In this document: piece after piece, positions 33,313 through 43,137 of the stretch
How the letters are laid out: every line of letters starts with the position of its first letter
Position numbering within the stretch: the first letter of the stretch is position 1
The notes under the pieces: generated by a model
The model's database searches: none
Seen by the model: the letters and a program-made list of their open reading frames with translations, nothing else
Told to the model about the DNA's origin: nothing
Made by a program: the position numbers and the translations under genes
DNA from: Geosporobacter subterraneus DSM 17957
GTDB lineage: Bacteria; Bacillota; Clostridia; Peptostreptococcales; Thermotaleaceae
Length of the DNA: 64,000 nt
NCBI RefSeq assembly: GCF_900142145.1
Contig: NZ_FQZV01000020.1
Coordinates: forward strand, 1-64,000
Reading direction: 5' to 3'

Positions 33313-33879
33313 CTAGAAATAAACGCTATGCTTAATTCTGTTCATAATATCTTCTTGTATAGTAACGTTATTTTCAACAGGAATATTTTTTGTATCATAG
33401 TATTCAATGATATCTAGGATTTCTATACCCAGCTCTGTAAGCGCCTTCTCCATGCCCGCTACTGTAAAACCCATGGATTCCTGTGTTTTACCTTTGCAAA
33501 TTCCCACAATGATGGCTTTTTTATTAGGAGATAATCTGCTTTTCCAACCATCACGATAATCATTTAAACAGAACGTCCTATCTAGCAATGCTTTCATTTG
33601 GGCAGTCATGTTGTAATTATATGATGGAGAAGAGAATATATATCCATCGGCAATTTTCATCTGTTCTATGATTTCAGAGATTCCATCTTGAATATGGCAC
33701 TTTCCTGTCTCTATGCAGTATTCGCAGCCGTTGCAGGATGAAATCAACCAACTGTCCAAGTAGTACTTTTCTACATTGATATTCATCTGCTTTAATCCTT
33801 CTATGATCCAATCCACCAATAAGTCAGTATTTTTTCCCCTTCTAGGACTTCCGATGACGGCAAGCCATTTCCTCCTCAT
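33313..33879 (-). CDS. Flavodoxin-fold NAD(P)H-dependent FMN reductase
   Basis: A 188-residue flavodoxin-like protein. AVIGSPRRGKNTDLLVDWI is the FMN phosphate loop, SSCNGCEYCIETGKC carries a Cys-rich segment as in iron-sulfur flavoproteins, and FSSPSYNYNMTAQMKALLDR is the second FMN-contact region. ATG 33879 lies 6 nt after GGGGGTGA. The redox partner is unknown. Confidence 0.82.
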   Translation of the reverse strand: MRRKWLAVIGSPRRGKNTDLLVDWIIEGLKQMNINVEKYYLDSWLISSCNGCEYCIETGKCHIQDGISEIIEQMKIADGYIFSSPSYNYNMTAQMKALLDRTFCLNDYRDGWKSRLSPNKKAIIVGICKGKTQESMGFTVAGMEKALTELGIEILDIIEYYDTKNIPVENNVTIQEDIMNRIKHSVYF

Positions 33880-34017
33880 TTCACTCACCCCCTATGTCGC
33901 TGATACAGGCAATTAAACTGCTACTTTGTTCTATATCTGTCCTTTTGATTTCTGAATAAATTTTAAGACCCCTAGATGCTTGATCTAAGAGTCCCTTTAA
34001 TATTAACATATTATTGA

Positions 34018-35979
34018 TTATTTGGTATACTTTTCAATATATTCTTTTGCTGCATCCTCTACCGTTGCTCCTCGGTGAATATTATTCAATGCATAGTTAA
34101 TGCCATTAATGTCTAGGCTGAATTCCTTAAGAATTCTGTAAAACTCTGGATTGTCTTGCTGTAATCCCTTTCTGCCAAGGGTTATACAATACTGATCTTC
34201 CGGCAAAATTTGCTTACTATCTTTTAAAAATTTCAACTTATAGGTTCCAAACATCCAATGGGGCTGCCATCCTGTAATCATAACCCATTCTTTTTTCTCT
34301 ATCCTTCTTTCCAGTGCATCTAAAACTGATTTTTCATCTCCATACTCTATCATAAAACTGAGTCCATAGCTACCGACAACCTGAGGCATCAATGAGCCTA
34401 TGGCTGTTGTTCTTTGAACAGAATAGATTTTATTCTCAAAATTTGCAGCATGATGCTTTAAATCCTCAATTTGGTCAATTGGTACATAATCAGGAACTAC
34501 GAGTCCGCTTTTGCAGCCATACAGATTAGCACCCATATCTTCCAGGTTTTTAGCATACTTTCTAAAAGACGCTTCTTCAGCAGGCATCCAGGGAGCCACT
34601 GTAGCATCCACTTTTCCCTCCGCTACACTGCGAAAAAGTTCTGCACTAGGTACTTTTATCCCCTCTAATGCTAACCCTAGTTTCTTTTTTACAATCTGCT
34701 TAAATATTTCTACCTGAATCATATGCTCATCATATTCAGTTTGAGCGATCTTAATAAATCGGAATCGATCTAATTCTTGACCGATAACACCGATTTTTTT
34801 TGTATAATCTAAAATTCTCTCGTTCATCACTGCGATCGTAGCTGCCTGATTTTGTGTAACCGCTGTTACTTCTTGTGCCCCTGCAGCAGTTTCCTCTGAC
34901 ACAGCAGCTATGTTTTCTATGGCTTTACCGATTCCCTCACTGGCAGCAGATAATCGCTTTGTTTTCTCCAGTATCTGAGCGATTTGATGATCGATAGTTA
35001 CTACAGCATTGCTAATGGTACTGAAAGCCTCGTCAGTATCTTTAATGGCTTGAGCCTGTTCATTCACCGCATTGTCAGCCATTGAAACCTCATGCACAAT
35101 CCCTTCTACACCCTGTTTTACCCTATCAATAAGAGATTTTACCTGCTTGGTGGAATCTCCCGTATTATTAGCCAGCTTTCTAATTTCCTCAGCTACAACA
35201 GCAAAGCCCTTGCCGGCTTCCCCGGCTCTAGCTGCCTCAATAGCTGCATTTAACGCTAATAAATTCGTTTGATCCGAGATACCCGATATGGTATTGACGA
35301 TGGAATTGATTTCGCTGGCGGCCTTTTCTAGATTATGTACCACCGCTGAAATCGTTTGAAAATTTTTCACGTTATTTTCCACCGTTTGCTTTTGAAAATC
35401 CATGGCAGCTTTCCCTTTTTCTATCAGTACAACCGTATTGTCGGCTTTGCGTTTTATCTCATTTACATCCTGATTGATATCCTGAATAAAATGACTGGCC
35501 TCTGTAGTATTTATGGTGATCTCCTCAATCAAATCTGCCACATGGCTATTTCCTTGGGCCACTTCATCTACTGCCCTAACAATATCCCTAGAGGAATCCT
35601 CAATTATTTGAATATCCTGGTTCAGTGCAAAACCATTAGATTCCACGGTTCTTGTTACGCCATAAATATCTGCAATGAGCTTTCTAAGTACCTCCATCAG
35701 CTGACTAAGAGACTGATCTGTCTTTGTCCTCTTTTTACTGGAGTCTATTACGGCGGAATAATCAAAGTGCGCCAGCTTGTCTGCTATAGCCTCCGTATGA
35801 TGAGAATCAGTTTCTCTTCCGAGGGCAAAATATATTATCGAGCATAACAAGCCCTGAATTAAAATGAAAGACGTACCATTCCCCAATCCGATCTTCTGTG
35901 GCAGTTGATAGAAATAGCTACTGTTAAGCAAGATAATCGCCATGCAGCTCCCCAGAACTGTTATCCGTTTTTTTCTCAA
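34018..35979 (-). CDS. Chemoreceptor fused to a glycine-betaine-type (OpuAC) binding domain
   Basis: A 653-residue fusion. Two N-terminal helices (about 7-24 and 35-53) are joined by only ~10 residues, so there is no real external sensor domain. A methyl-accepting signalling domain follows (about 110-400) with the hairpin tip [20 protein letters not shown] at 234-253. From about 407 to the end comes a substrate-binding domain of the glycine betaine/proline type (OpuAC), with [12 protein letters not shown] and [19 protein letters not shown], whose tryptophans form the ligand cage in relatives. With two helices the OpuAC domain should be cytoplasmic, so it would sense an internal ligand. HAMP is not evident. 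Confidence 0.88.
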   Translation of the reverse strand: MRKKRITVLGSCMAIILLNSSYFYQLPQKIGLGNGTSFILIQGLLCSIIYFALGRETDSHHTEAIADKLAHFDYSAVIDSSKKRTKTDQSLSQLMEVLRKLIADIYGVTRTVESNGFALNQDIQIIEDSSRDIVRAVDEVAQGNSHVADLIEEITINTTEASHFIQDINQDVNEIKRKADNTVVLIEKGKAAMDFQKQTVENNVKNFQTISAVVHNLEKAASEINSIVNTISGISDQTNLLALNAAIEAARAGEAGKGFAVVAEEIRKLANNTGDSTKQVKSLIDRVKQGVEGIVHEVSMADNAVNEQAQAIKDTDEAFSTISNAVVTIDHQIAQILEKTKRLSAASEGIGKAIENIAAVSEETAAGAQEVTAVTQNQAATIAVMNERILDYTKKIGVIGQELDRFRFIKIAQTEYDEHMIQVEIFKQIVKKKLGLALEGIKVPSAELFRSVAEGKVDATVAPWMPAEEASFRKYAKNLEDMGANLYGCKSGLVVPDYVPIDQIEDLKHHAANFENKIYSVQRTTAIGSLMPQVVGSYGLSFMIEYGDEKSVLDALERRIEKKEWVMITGWQPHWMFGTYKLKFLKDSKQILPEDQYCITLGRKGLQQDNPEFYRILKEFSLDINGINYALNNIHRGATVEDAAKEYIEKYTK

Positions 35980-36006
35980 ATTATATCCCCCTTCTCTTTT
36001 CTACTC

Positions 36007-36041
36007 AAAAAGTTCGCACCTTTACCAGTAGCGAACTTTTT
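36007..36041 (-). terminator. Terminator after the ammonia-lyase gene
   Basis: The perfect 11-bp stem AAAAAGTTCGC/GCGAACTTTTT (36007-36017 with 36031-36041), with a T-run on the minus strand, follows the stop by 7 nt. Confidence 0.8.
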
Positions 36042-36047
36042 TATCTA

Positions 36048-37571
36048 TTATTCAGCCATAGCTTTCTTTACTGCATCTAACAGCTTGCCAGATTTGATGA
36101 TTTCATAAGCTTTTTGAATATCTACCGTCAAGTTCCTATCTTTTTCTAAGAAGGGAATTTCTTCACGAATTGCCTCATATGCTGCTTTTGTTCCCTTCCC
36201 TAATCTTGTTGCTTTGCGTAAATCAATAGCCTGAGCAGCATGCATGGCTTCCATCCCTAAAATGTAGCAGATATTATCAACGATCTTAGCTGTTTTTTGC
36301 ACTACTATCGGCAAATTACTGGCATGGTCTTCAATTTCCCCTGCCAGAGAATAGTAATCTACGGTTACTGGATTAGACAGGTGTCTTACCTCTGCATCTA
36401 AAGCTGTAAATGTTTTTTGAATCGTACCATAGGCTATTACACTGGTATCCGCTGGTGTTAGGAATCTAGAAAGTCCCGTAAACTTAGGGGTACTGAGTTT
36501 AATGGTTCTAAAGCAGGCATTCCTTGAAAGATGACTCAAGGCTAACCCAAGCATTTCAAACCCAAGAGCTAAGGAGGTTACTTCATAGTTAGAACATGGG
36601 AACATCACCTTTTCATCTACCAGCACGCAAGGATTGTCATCAGAGGTATTAAGCTGATAATCCATAAATTGCAATACAAATTCTAATGCATCTCTTACAG
36701 AACCATGAACATGACAGGACCCCCTAAAGCTAAGGGGATCCTGCAGGGTATCATTCACACCTGGCAGCCACAGGTAGCTTCCTTCAAGATAGGCTCTCAC
36801 TTTTTTAGCAGAATAAGCCTGACCTGGCAAAGGCCTTACTTCATAGGCTGCTTCATTGAGGGGGCTTACATTTCCCTTGAATCCCTCCAGTGATAAGGCA
36901 TACAAAACATCTGCAATATCGATTAGGTCCGCAATATCCTTTAATAGTAAGGCGCCTTCCCCTGCTGCAAGAGCATTGGAGCTAACAATTGCCAATCCAT
37001 CCTTTGGTCCTAATACAATAGGTTCTAATCCGGCTCGTCTTAGGGCTTCGGCGGCATGCATCCTCTCACCCTTAAAGAAAACTTCCCCTTCCCCAATCAT
37101 TGCAAGACCTATATGGGACAAACAAGTAATATCCCCCTCACCGATAGAGCCTCGCTCTGGAATCACCGGATGAATTTCATGGTTTAGAAAATCTTTATAC
37201 ATGGTGACAATAGCTGGCTGAATCCCTGTACATCCCACCAGTAATGTATTTAACCTAGCTAGCAGAATAGCTCTTACATTTTCCTCACTGGCCTCAGGTT
37301 TTACAGCTACACAGTGGGATAGAATCAGATTTCTGTTATAATCCTGATAGTATCTGGCCACAACCTGCCGATCCTTATTCAACCCAACCCCTCTGGTGAA
37401 GCCATAGACAGGCACATCACTTTCTGCCATTTCATAGACCAGGTTTCTGCCCGCTATGATCCGATCCATTGCCTCTGATGTAATTTCAACCTGTGCCTTT
37501 TCACGGGCTACCTTAGCTACCTCTTCAATAGTTAGCCCGCTTCCTTTAAGAATTACCTTTTCTTCTGTCAT
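36048..37571 (-). CDS. Histidine/aromatic ammonia-lyase family protein lacking the MIO tripeptide
   Basis: A 507-residue protein with the HAL/PAL fold: VPVYGFTRGVG near residue 55 (catalytic Tyr region), LLVGCTGIQPAIV, SSNALAAGEGALLL, and the late HASNLP and DDNPCVL regions. In active enzymes the electrophile MIO forms from Ala-Ser-Gly in GS(V/I)GASGDL. Here residues 141-147 read GSIGEGD, one residue shorter and with no Ser, so MIO cannot form in the normal way. A 'hutH' label would therefore mislead. No other histidine-utilisation genes are present; the neighbours are molybdenum hydroxylase subunits. Confidence 0.85.
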   Translation of the reverse strand: MTEEKVILKGSGLTIEEVAKVAREKAQVEITSEAMDRIIAGRNLVYEMAESDVPVYGFTRGVGLNKDRQVVARYYQDYNRNLILSHCVAVKPEASEENVRAILLARLNTLLVGCTGIQPAIVTMYKDFLNHEIHPVIPERGSIGEGDITCLSHIGLAMIGEGEVFFKGERMHAAEALRRAGLEPIVLGPKDGLAIVSSNALAAGEGALLLKDIADLIDIADVLYALSLEGFKGNVSPLNEAAYEVRPLPGQAYSAKKVRAYLEGSYLWLPGVNDTLQDPLSFRGSCHVHGSVRDALEFVLQFMDYQLNTSDDNPCVLVDEKVMFPCSNYEVTSLALGFEMLGLALSHLSRNACFRTIKLSTPKFTGLSRFLTPADTSVIAYGTIQKTFTALDAEVRHLSNPVTVDYYSLAGEIEDHASNLPIVVQKTAKIVDNICYILGMEAMHAAQAIDLRKATRLGKGTKAAYEAIREEIPFLEKDRNLTVDIQKAYEIIKSGKLLDAVKKAMAE

Positions 37572-37596
37572 ATTTGCACCTCTTTCCCTTTATCCA

Positions 37597-39864
37597 CTAA
37601 ACCAAAATGGTCTCTGTCTGCTGTCTCTCCCGTTTATTCTTTAATGCCTTTAGGATTTTCTCTGGTGTTACAGGCAATGATGTTACATTGATATCTAAAG
37701 CAGCATTAATAGCATTTACAATAGCTGGAGCGATGGCACAGGTACTGATTTCACCTACACTTTTAGCTCCAAATGGACCATGTTCGTCCCCTTCCTCTAC
37801 TAAAAGCACCTTTACATCGGGCATATCCGGTGCATTGATCACATGATATTTGCTAAAACGATCTCCAGATATATTTCCATTGCGGTCTGCTTTGATTTCT
37901 TCAGTGAGTGCTAAGCCGATGCCCATTTGGATGGCACCTTGGATCTGACCTTCCACAAATCCTGGATTAATCGCCTTGCCAATATCATGTACTGCCAGTA
38001 CATCTGTAACTCGCACTAGTCCCGTATAGGTATCTATTTCTACCTCTGCAAAATTTACAGCATATACTGCAGGATTAGCAGGAGAAGTATAGGTATAGGT
38101 CTCACTAATATCATCTTGGAATTTTTTCTGTATCAGAATAATCATTTCTCCATAAGTTAATTTTTGATCCTTTTCCCTATCCTTATAAACGGTTCCATTT
38201 TCCATCTTTATATCTTCCGGTTTGCATGCCCATATTTTTGATGCATAGTGAATAAATTTCTCTTTAACCATCTCTGATACCTTCATAGCGCATCCGCCGC
38301 AGACGAAGGTTACTCTGCTGGCTTGTGTCCCTGCAATATCAAAGGGACTGACTAATGTGTCTGCTTCTGGTGCTAAAATCTTATCTACATCTATATCTAA
38401 TACTTCTGCAACGATCTGTTTCATCGTTGTAACTGTACCACAGCCTAAATCATGGATGCCTGCATTGAGGTAAGCCCCTCCATCTTCTGTCATTCTTAGT
38501 GACATGGTAATGAAGTCTTGATACCCTCCGTGATAACCATTTCCATGGGTTGCACAAGCCATCCCCACACCGCGGACATACCGTCCCGGATTTTGAGGTT
38601 TCTGCCATCTTTCTTTCCAGCGAAATGCTTCCATTCCTTTTGTAACACAATCGATGACTCTTGCGTTACCCAGTGCAGGACCTCCAATCGGATCTAAATC
38701 ATAGGGTTGAACGAGATTTTTCAACCTCAACTCTGCCGGGTCCATCTTTAAAGCCCGAGCGATATTATCCATGTGGATTTCTGACAGGGCGTGAATCTGT
38801 GGAGAGCCGTAACCACGGCAGGCTCCCCCTACAGGGGTATTGGTATACACTACGTCGGCTACATATTTCTGATCTTTGATCCTATATAAGCGGAAAGCCT
38901 TCTTTCCCATGGCCATGGAAACTGCATCTCCATTGGTGAAATAAGCCCCCGTATCTACAAGCATATGAATATCTCTAGCTAGAATGTTCCCCTCTTGATC
39001 CACTGCAGTTTTAATTGTACCGATCGTAGCCGTCCTGGTTCTAGTAGCAAGAATACTTTCCGTTCTGTCCAACTGCAGCTTCACTGGAGCATCCACTTCC
39101 CTTGCCAGAAAAGCACAAACAGGCTCAAGTACCGGTTGGCCTTTTCCACCGAAGGATCCTCCCATGGTGGTTTTGATTACACGAACCTTATTCAAAGGCA
39201 TACTTAAAACTTCCGCTGCAATTAAACGTACTTGAAAAACAACCTGGCAAGGTGTCCAAATCGTAATTTCTCCTCCCGGGCCTGGTGCAGCAACACAAAC
39301 ATGGGTTTCCATCGCAGCATGATGCACTTTAGGGGTCTCGACCCGATCCTCAAACACTAAAGCTGCACGGTTGATGATATCCTCCGGATTTCCGCTCTTG
39401 ATCTCTTTTCTAGAGATACTGTAGCCCTTATCTTTAATCGCTTCCTCTGGATTGGTGATAACCGGCAAAGGCTCATATTCGATCTCAATGAGTTCCGCCG
39501 CCCGCTCAGCTGTATATCTATCCTTTGCTATTACAGCAGCAACACGATCTCCAATAAATCTTACATGCTCTGTAAACAATTTCTCATCCTCTAGCACCTC
39601 CAACCCTACATACCATTTATGTGAATTATATCGGGTATCCGGTGAATTTTTATAGGTAAAGACCTTTACGACGCCCGCTAAAGCCTCTGCTTTGGAGGTA
39701 TCTATTTTTATTATCCGACCGTGAGCGATATCACTTAGTACAAGCTTTGCATAAAGCATTCCCGGCAGCTGCATATCCCCTGCATATTTTATCTTCCCGG
39801 CAACCTTTTCGCTGATGTCATGCATGGGAATATCTTTTCCTACATACTTTAAGTTATCTTTCAT
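37597..39864 (-). CDS. Xanthine dehydrogenase family, molybdopterin-binding subunit
   Basis: The catalytic subunit of a molybdenum hydroxylase, 755 residues. Landmarks are GKDIPMHDISEKVAGKIKYA at the start, the TMGGSFGGKGQP loop near residue 230, NTPVGGACRGYGSPQ, and FGAKSVGEISTCAIAPAIV near the end, with the catalytic Glu in GAKSVGE. It is the last of three overlapping or adjacent genes in the order 2Fe-2S subunit, FAD subunit, Mo subunit. The true substrate (xanthine, purine, nicotinate or another N-heterocycle) cannot be told from sequence. Confidence 0.9.
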   Translation of the reverse strand: MKDNLKYVGKDIPMHDISEKVAGKIKYAGDMQLPGMLYAKLVLSDIAHGRIIKIDTSKAEALAGVVKVFTYKNSPDTRYNSHKWYVGLEVLEDEKLFTEHVRFIGDRVAAVIAKDRYTAERAAELIEIEYEPLPVITNPEEAIKDKGYSISRKEIKSGNPEDIINRAALVFEDRVETPKVHHAAMETHVCVAAPGPGGEITIWTPCQVVFQVRLIAAEVLSMPLNKVRVIKTTMGGSFGGKGQPVLEPVCAFLAREVDAPVKLQLDRTESILATRTRTATIGTIKTAVDQEGNILARDIHMLVDTGAYFTNGDAVSMAMGKKAFRLYRIKDQKYVADVVYTNTPVGGACRGYGSPQIHALSEIHMDNIARALKMDPAELRLKNLVQPYDLDPIGGPALGNARVIDCVTKGMEAFRWKERWQKPQNPGRYVRGVGMACATHGNGYHGGYQDFITMSLRMTEDGGAYLNAGIHDLGCGTVTTMKQIVAEVLDIDVDKILAPEADTLVSPFDIAGTQASRVTFVCGGCAMKVSEMVKEKFIHYASKIWACKPEDIKMENGTVYKDREKDQKLTYGEMIILIQKKFQDDISETYTYTSPANPAVYAVNFAEVEIDTYTGLVRVTDVLAVHDIGKAINPGFVEGQIQGAIQMGIGLALTEEIKADRNGNISGDRFSKYHVINAPDMPDVKVLLVEEGDEHGPFGAKSVGEISTCAIAPAIVNAINAALDINVTSLPVTPEKILKALKNKRERQQTETILV

Positions 39865-40747
39865 CTTGCTTCACCTCCTGGGACAGATCTCCAAATAATT
39901 TACAAAATACTTCATCGGCTAAACCACGTATTGCTTCTCTTTTGTATTCCTGTGAACTTCTTCCTGCAATAGCAGCATCTACTTGTGCTGTCAAAGCGGC
40001 TGCAAAGGAATTGAACAACTCCGGTGAAATAGTTCTCCCCACCATAGCCTCTTCTACTATCTCTGATCGAAAAGCCCTAGGTCCTAATGCTCCTAAAAAG
40101 ATTCTCGCTTCCTCGATTCTCTTTTTTGACCCATCTAATCTGACAAAGGCAGCTATATTTATTTTTGCGATGGTTACTCTCGATCGGCTTCCAATCTTTC
40201 CAAAGGCAGTTCTACCCCCTGCACCTTGTATTGGAAATTGTATTTCTATGATTGCTTCGTCTTTTCTAAGACTGTTCTTTCCTGAACCAAGTATAATATC
40301 TGCTACATTCTTTACATAGGTTTCTCCCTTGGAACAGATCACCTTTACCTGTGCATCCATAGCCATAAGCGCAGGTATGCAGTCTGCTCCTGCAAAGGCA
40401 TTACCTATATTCCCTCCTACAGTGGCCACATTGCGAATCTGTGTAGATCCTATTTGGCCTGCAGCTTGTGCCAAACATGCAGCGTGCTGCTGCAGAACAG
40501 GACTATTGATGATCTGGGTGAAGGTAGTATTGGCTCCTAGCTTGATGTGTTCAGATTCTTCTCGTATATATTCCAAGGATCTGATTCCTTTCATGTCGAT
40601 GATTGTTCCAGAATAGATCCTGTTTTTCCGAAGTTTAATGATCAAATCCGTTCCTCCACTGATTAAGTAGGTATTGGCATCCGCATCCTTTAATGCTGTC
40701 ACCAGTTCTTCAATATCATTTGGTGCCTTAAATAACATTTCCTCCAC
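39854..40747 (-). CDS. Molybdenum hydroxylase FAD-binding subunit
   Basis: A 297-residue subunit that carries FAD and passes electrons from the Fe-S subunit to NAD. TYLISGGTDLIIKLRKN and NVATVGGNIGNAFAGADCIP are the two FAD-binding signatures of the CO-dehydrogenase-type flavoprotein fold. The start is GTG 40747, 9 nt after GGGAGG. It overlaps the Mo subunit gene by 11 nt. Confidence 0.9.
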   Translation of the reverse strand: MEEMLFKAPNDIEELVTALKDADANTYLISGGTDLIIKLRKNRIYSGTIIDMKGIRSLEYIREESEHIKLGANTTFTQIINSPVLQQHAACLAQAAGQIGSTQIRNVATVGGNIGNAFAGADCIPALMAMDAQVKVICSKGETYVKNVADIILGSGKNSLRKDEAIIEIQFPIQGAGGRTAFGKIGSRSRVTIAKINIAAFVRLDGSKKRIEEARIFLGALGPRAFRSEIVEEAMVGRTISPELFNSFAAALTAQVDAAIAGRSSQEYKREAIRGLADEVFCKLFGDLSQEVKQDER

Positions 40748-40768
40748 GGTTTATATCCTCCCTTCGCC

Positions 40769-41224
40769 CTATTTCTTTACAACATCCTTTACGGCTCTTA
40801 TAATTTTCGTATAGCCCGTACATCTGCACAGGTTTCCCTCGATAGCAATACGGATCTCTTCCTCACTTGGATTGGGATTTCTCATAAGAAGCGCTTTACA
40901 GGACATCAGCATTCCCGGTGTACAATATCCACACTGGACAGCTCCATTATCTATGAAAGCTTTTTGCAGTCTGTCTAACTCTCCATCTTGAGCTAAAGAT
41001 TCTACAGTTAGTATTTTTTTACCCCTCGCTTGGTGAGCTAATAAAAGACATGAATTGATAGCCACTCCATCCATGATAATGGTACAGGCACCACATTCAC
41101 CCTCACCACAACCCTCTTTTGTCCCTGTTAGACCTAGATGATCCCTTAACACATCCAACAATCTAAGTCTTGGATTTACTTCCAGATGATAGTCTACTCC
41201 ATTTACATTTAACTCCAAAGCCAT
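40769..41224 (-). CDS. Molybdenum hydroxylase [2Fe-2S] subunit
   Basis: A 151-residue subunit with two [2Fe-2S] centres. The plant-type motif GCGEGECGACTIIMDG plus a later Cys (SCLLLAHQA) forms the first; the C-terminal helical domain with QCGYCTPGM and NLCRCTGYTKI forms the second. It is the first gene of the xdh-type operon, which runs on into the FAD and Mo subunits and probably the ammonia-lyase gene. Confidence 0.92.
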   Translation of the reverse strand: MALELNVNGVDYHLEVNPRLRLLDVLRDHLGLTGTKEGCGEGECGACTIIMDGVAINSCLLLAHQARGKKILTVESLAQDGELDRLQKAFIDNGAVQCGYCTPGMLMSCKALLMRNPNPSEEEIRIAIEGNLCRCTGYTKIIRAVKDVVKK

Positions 41225-41491
41225 ACCTACTCCCCCTTGTACACAGTAAACTTTATATTTATTAGCTGTATCTTAATCATAGTTCTATATTTATTCTATA
41301 ACTGTACCGTCAATAAAAAGTCAAGAATTCTAGGTAAAGGTAATTTTTTAGTAAAACAGATTTATCTTTATTATAAATAAAGCCTATCACTGTTTTGATA
41401 GACTTTGAACAAAATATGTATTAACGCATAAACGTAGAAAGGCTAAGGATTCTCTTAAAGTTTAAACTTTTTCAATATGTGAAATAATCAG

Positions 41492-42142
41492 TTACATGCT
41501 AGTCAGTACTTCTTCTATAATTTTATCAATCACTTTTTTCTCTAAAATCACATTATGTCCAGAAACACAGGTGTCGAAGTCCAAGTCATTATACCTGTAC
41601 AACGTCTCTAAATAAGTCTGTTTATCGGTATAAACACTAGGCACAAGCTCTTCCATTGTATCTCCTATGTTATCTCCCGCATTTAGAACCTTTTCCTCTT
41701 CATCCAGCACGCTGATGGAATCAATCGTATGTCCAGGGGTATAGATTAGCCTTATTTTATCTTCTGGGAAATATAATTCTCCCTCAAATACGACCTCCGG
41801 AAGCCGCATCTGAAATTCTCCCTGAGCATATCGTCCATTCTTTTGCAGCATTTGTTCCCAATTGGATGCTATCATTTCTCTGCATAATTTATGGGAGATT
41901 ATGACACTATTATCAAACGCACTATTTCCCCATATATGATCCCAATGAAAGTGGGTATTGATTATAATGAGCTGTTTTTTATCATCTTTTATATTCTCTT
42001 TAATGGGTGCAACATTCAATGGACCTAGCCCTGTATCAATGATATAATTGTATCTATTCCCTCGAATCAAATACAGGTTAAGATCCCAATCATTGGAGTA
42101 AGTAAATAATAAACCTCGATTTTTAACCTTCTGAACCTTCAT
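41492..42142 (-). CDS. Metallo-beta-lactamase-fold hydrolase
   Basis: A 216-residue MBL-fold protein with the zinc motif NTHFHWDHIWGN (H-x-H-x-D-H), YTPGHTIDSISVL and AGDNIGD, and a final SGHN. ATG 42142 is chosen because GGGGG lies upstream; longer readings lack a site. The substrate is unknown. It is a single gene ahead of the ferritin-like gene's terminator. Confidence 0.82.
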   Translation of the reverse strand: MKVQKVKNRGLLFTYSNDWDLNLYLIRGNRYNYIIDTGLGPLNVAPIKENIKDDKKQLIIINTHFHWDHIWGNSAFDNSVIISHKLCREMIASNWEQMLQKNGRYAQGEFQMRLPEVVFEGELYFPEDKIRLIYTPGHTIDSISVLDEEEKVLNAGDNIGDTMEELVPSVYTDKQTYLETLYRYNDLDFDTCVSGHNVILEKKVIDKIIEEVLTSM

Positions 42143-42264
42143 AACAATTCCCCCTTTTATGTTTAAAAATACATCTTCGCAAACACATACTAGACAACAA
42201 TACTTTTTCATTATACCAGAAGAATGCTATATTTTGGTAAAACAGGTACAATATTTACCAAATT

Positions 42265-42300
42265 AAAAAACACCTCGTATATTCAAAGGAGGTGTTTTTT
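42265..42300 (-). terminator. Terminator of the ferritin-like gene
   Basis: The perfect 11-bp stem AAAAAACACCT/AGGTGTTTTTT (42265-42275 with 42290-42300), with a T-run on the minus strand. Confidence 0.85.
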
Positions 42301-42314
42301 ATCTATTCTACCCT

Positions 42315-42827
42315 TTACATTCTAATTTGTCTGATTTGATCCTTTAGTCTTTCGATATCGGTAATCCAATCCTCAATATCGTGTTCATGCTCTAATTCAT
42401 CATTTAAGATTGTTATAGCCATCTGATATGTAGCATGATCTTTGCCATTTGTGTACGCAGCTATTTCTTCATATCTCTGGATAGCACATCTTTCGCCCCT
42501 GAGATTTTGCTCCAGGATTACTTCAATGTATGGATCATTAGGTTCCTCGTATTCACATCTTGCAAACTTGCTCCAGTCCATAGGATTTAGGATAGGTGTT
42601 CCTCCTAATTGCAGTATCCTGTTGACTACCAGCTCAGCATGCACCAATTCTTCATTGGCATGAATCAACAGTTCCGGCTCTATTTCACTTCTCATAGGAC
42701 CCTCCATGAGCCTGGCCCCAATCCAGTATTGATAATATGCAAGCCATTCCTCTGCTAAGGCTTCATTTAACATCTGGATTAACTTCTCCACATCCAAGTT
42801 TGCTATTTCTACAGCTTTCTTTCCCAT
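42315..42827 (-). CDS. Ferritin-like (bacterioferritin/Dps-type) protein
   Basis: A 170-residue four-helix-bundle protein. EALAEEWLAYYQYWIGARLM supplies the first Glu ligand, HANEELVHAELVVNR the E-x2-H pair, and later LNDELEHEHDIEDW the second pair, giving a di-iron site as in bacterioferritin-like and DPS-like ferritins. The role is likely iron storage or peroxide detoxification in an anaerobe. ATG is preceded by AAGGAGG. It is monocistronic. Confidence 0.85.
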   Translation of the reverse strand: MGKKAVEIANLDVEKLIQMLNEALAEEWLAYYQYWIGARLMEGPMRSEIEPELLIHANEELVHAELVVNRILQLGGTPILNPMDWSKFARCEYEEPNDPYIEVILEQNLRGERCAIQRYEEIAAYTNGKDHATYQMAITILNDELEHEHDIEDWITDIERLKDQIRQIRM

Positions 42828-43137
42828 TTTCCAACCTCCTTATTCACCATAACTTAACACACTCATTAATTACCCGGTCAAGTCCTAACCTAATCATTAG
42901 AAATTTTAAAATGTTTACAAATATCTAATAAGACTATCATATCAAACTTCCCCTTATAAATGAAGTATAAATTTGTTTGACACACAGAAAAGATAAAAAT
43001 ACCATTAGATTATGTTTCCTTCACTAAGTGTTTTTGCTTTTTATTACGTTGAAAAATAATTTCTACAGCTTGTCATAGATTCTCCCTCTATAAAATATAT
43101 ATTAAACGAAGTATTTATTTTGAGGGGGTAACAAAAG
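42828..43137. other. Gene-free stretch between divergent genes
   Basis: No gene is seen. TTGACA at 42977-42982 with TACCAT at 43000-43005 (17-bp spacer) may be a promoter for the plus-strand membrane gene, and GAGGGGG at 43122-43128 is its ribosome site. Confidence 0.45.

Noticed and set aside
35356-35847. 163-residue plus-strand frame opposite the chemoreceptor
   Set aside because: It lies wholly within the well-supported MCP coding region on the other strand and has no known motif.
36048-37571. Plain annotation as histidine ammonia-lyase (hutH)
   Set aside because: The Ala-Ser-Gly that makes MIO is missing, and no other hut genes are nearby.
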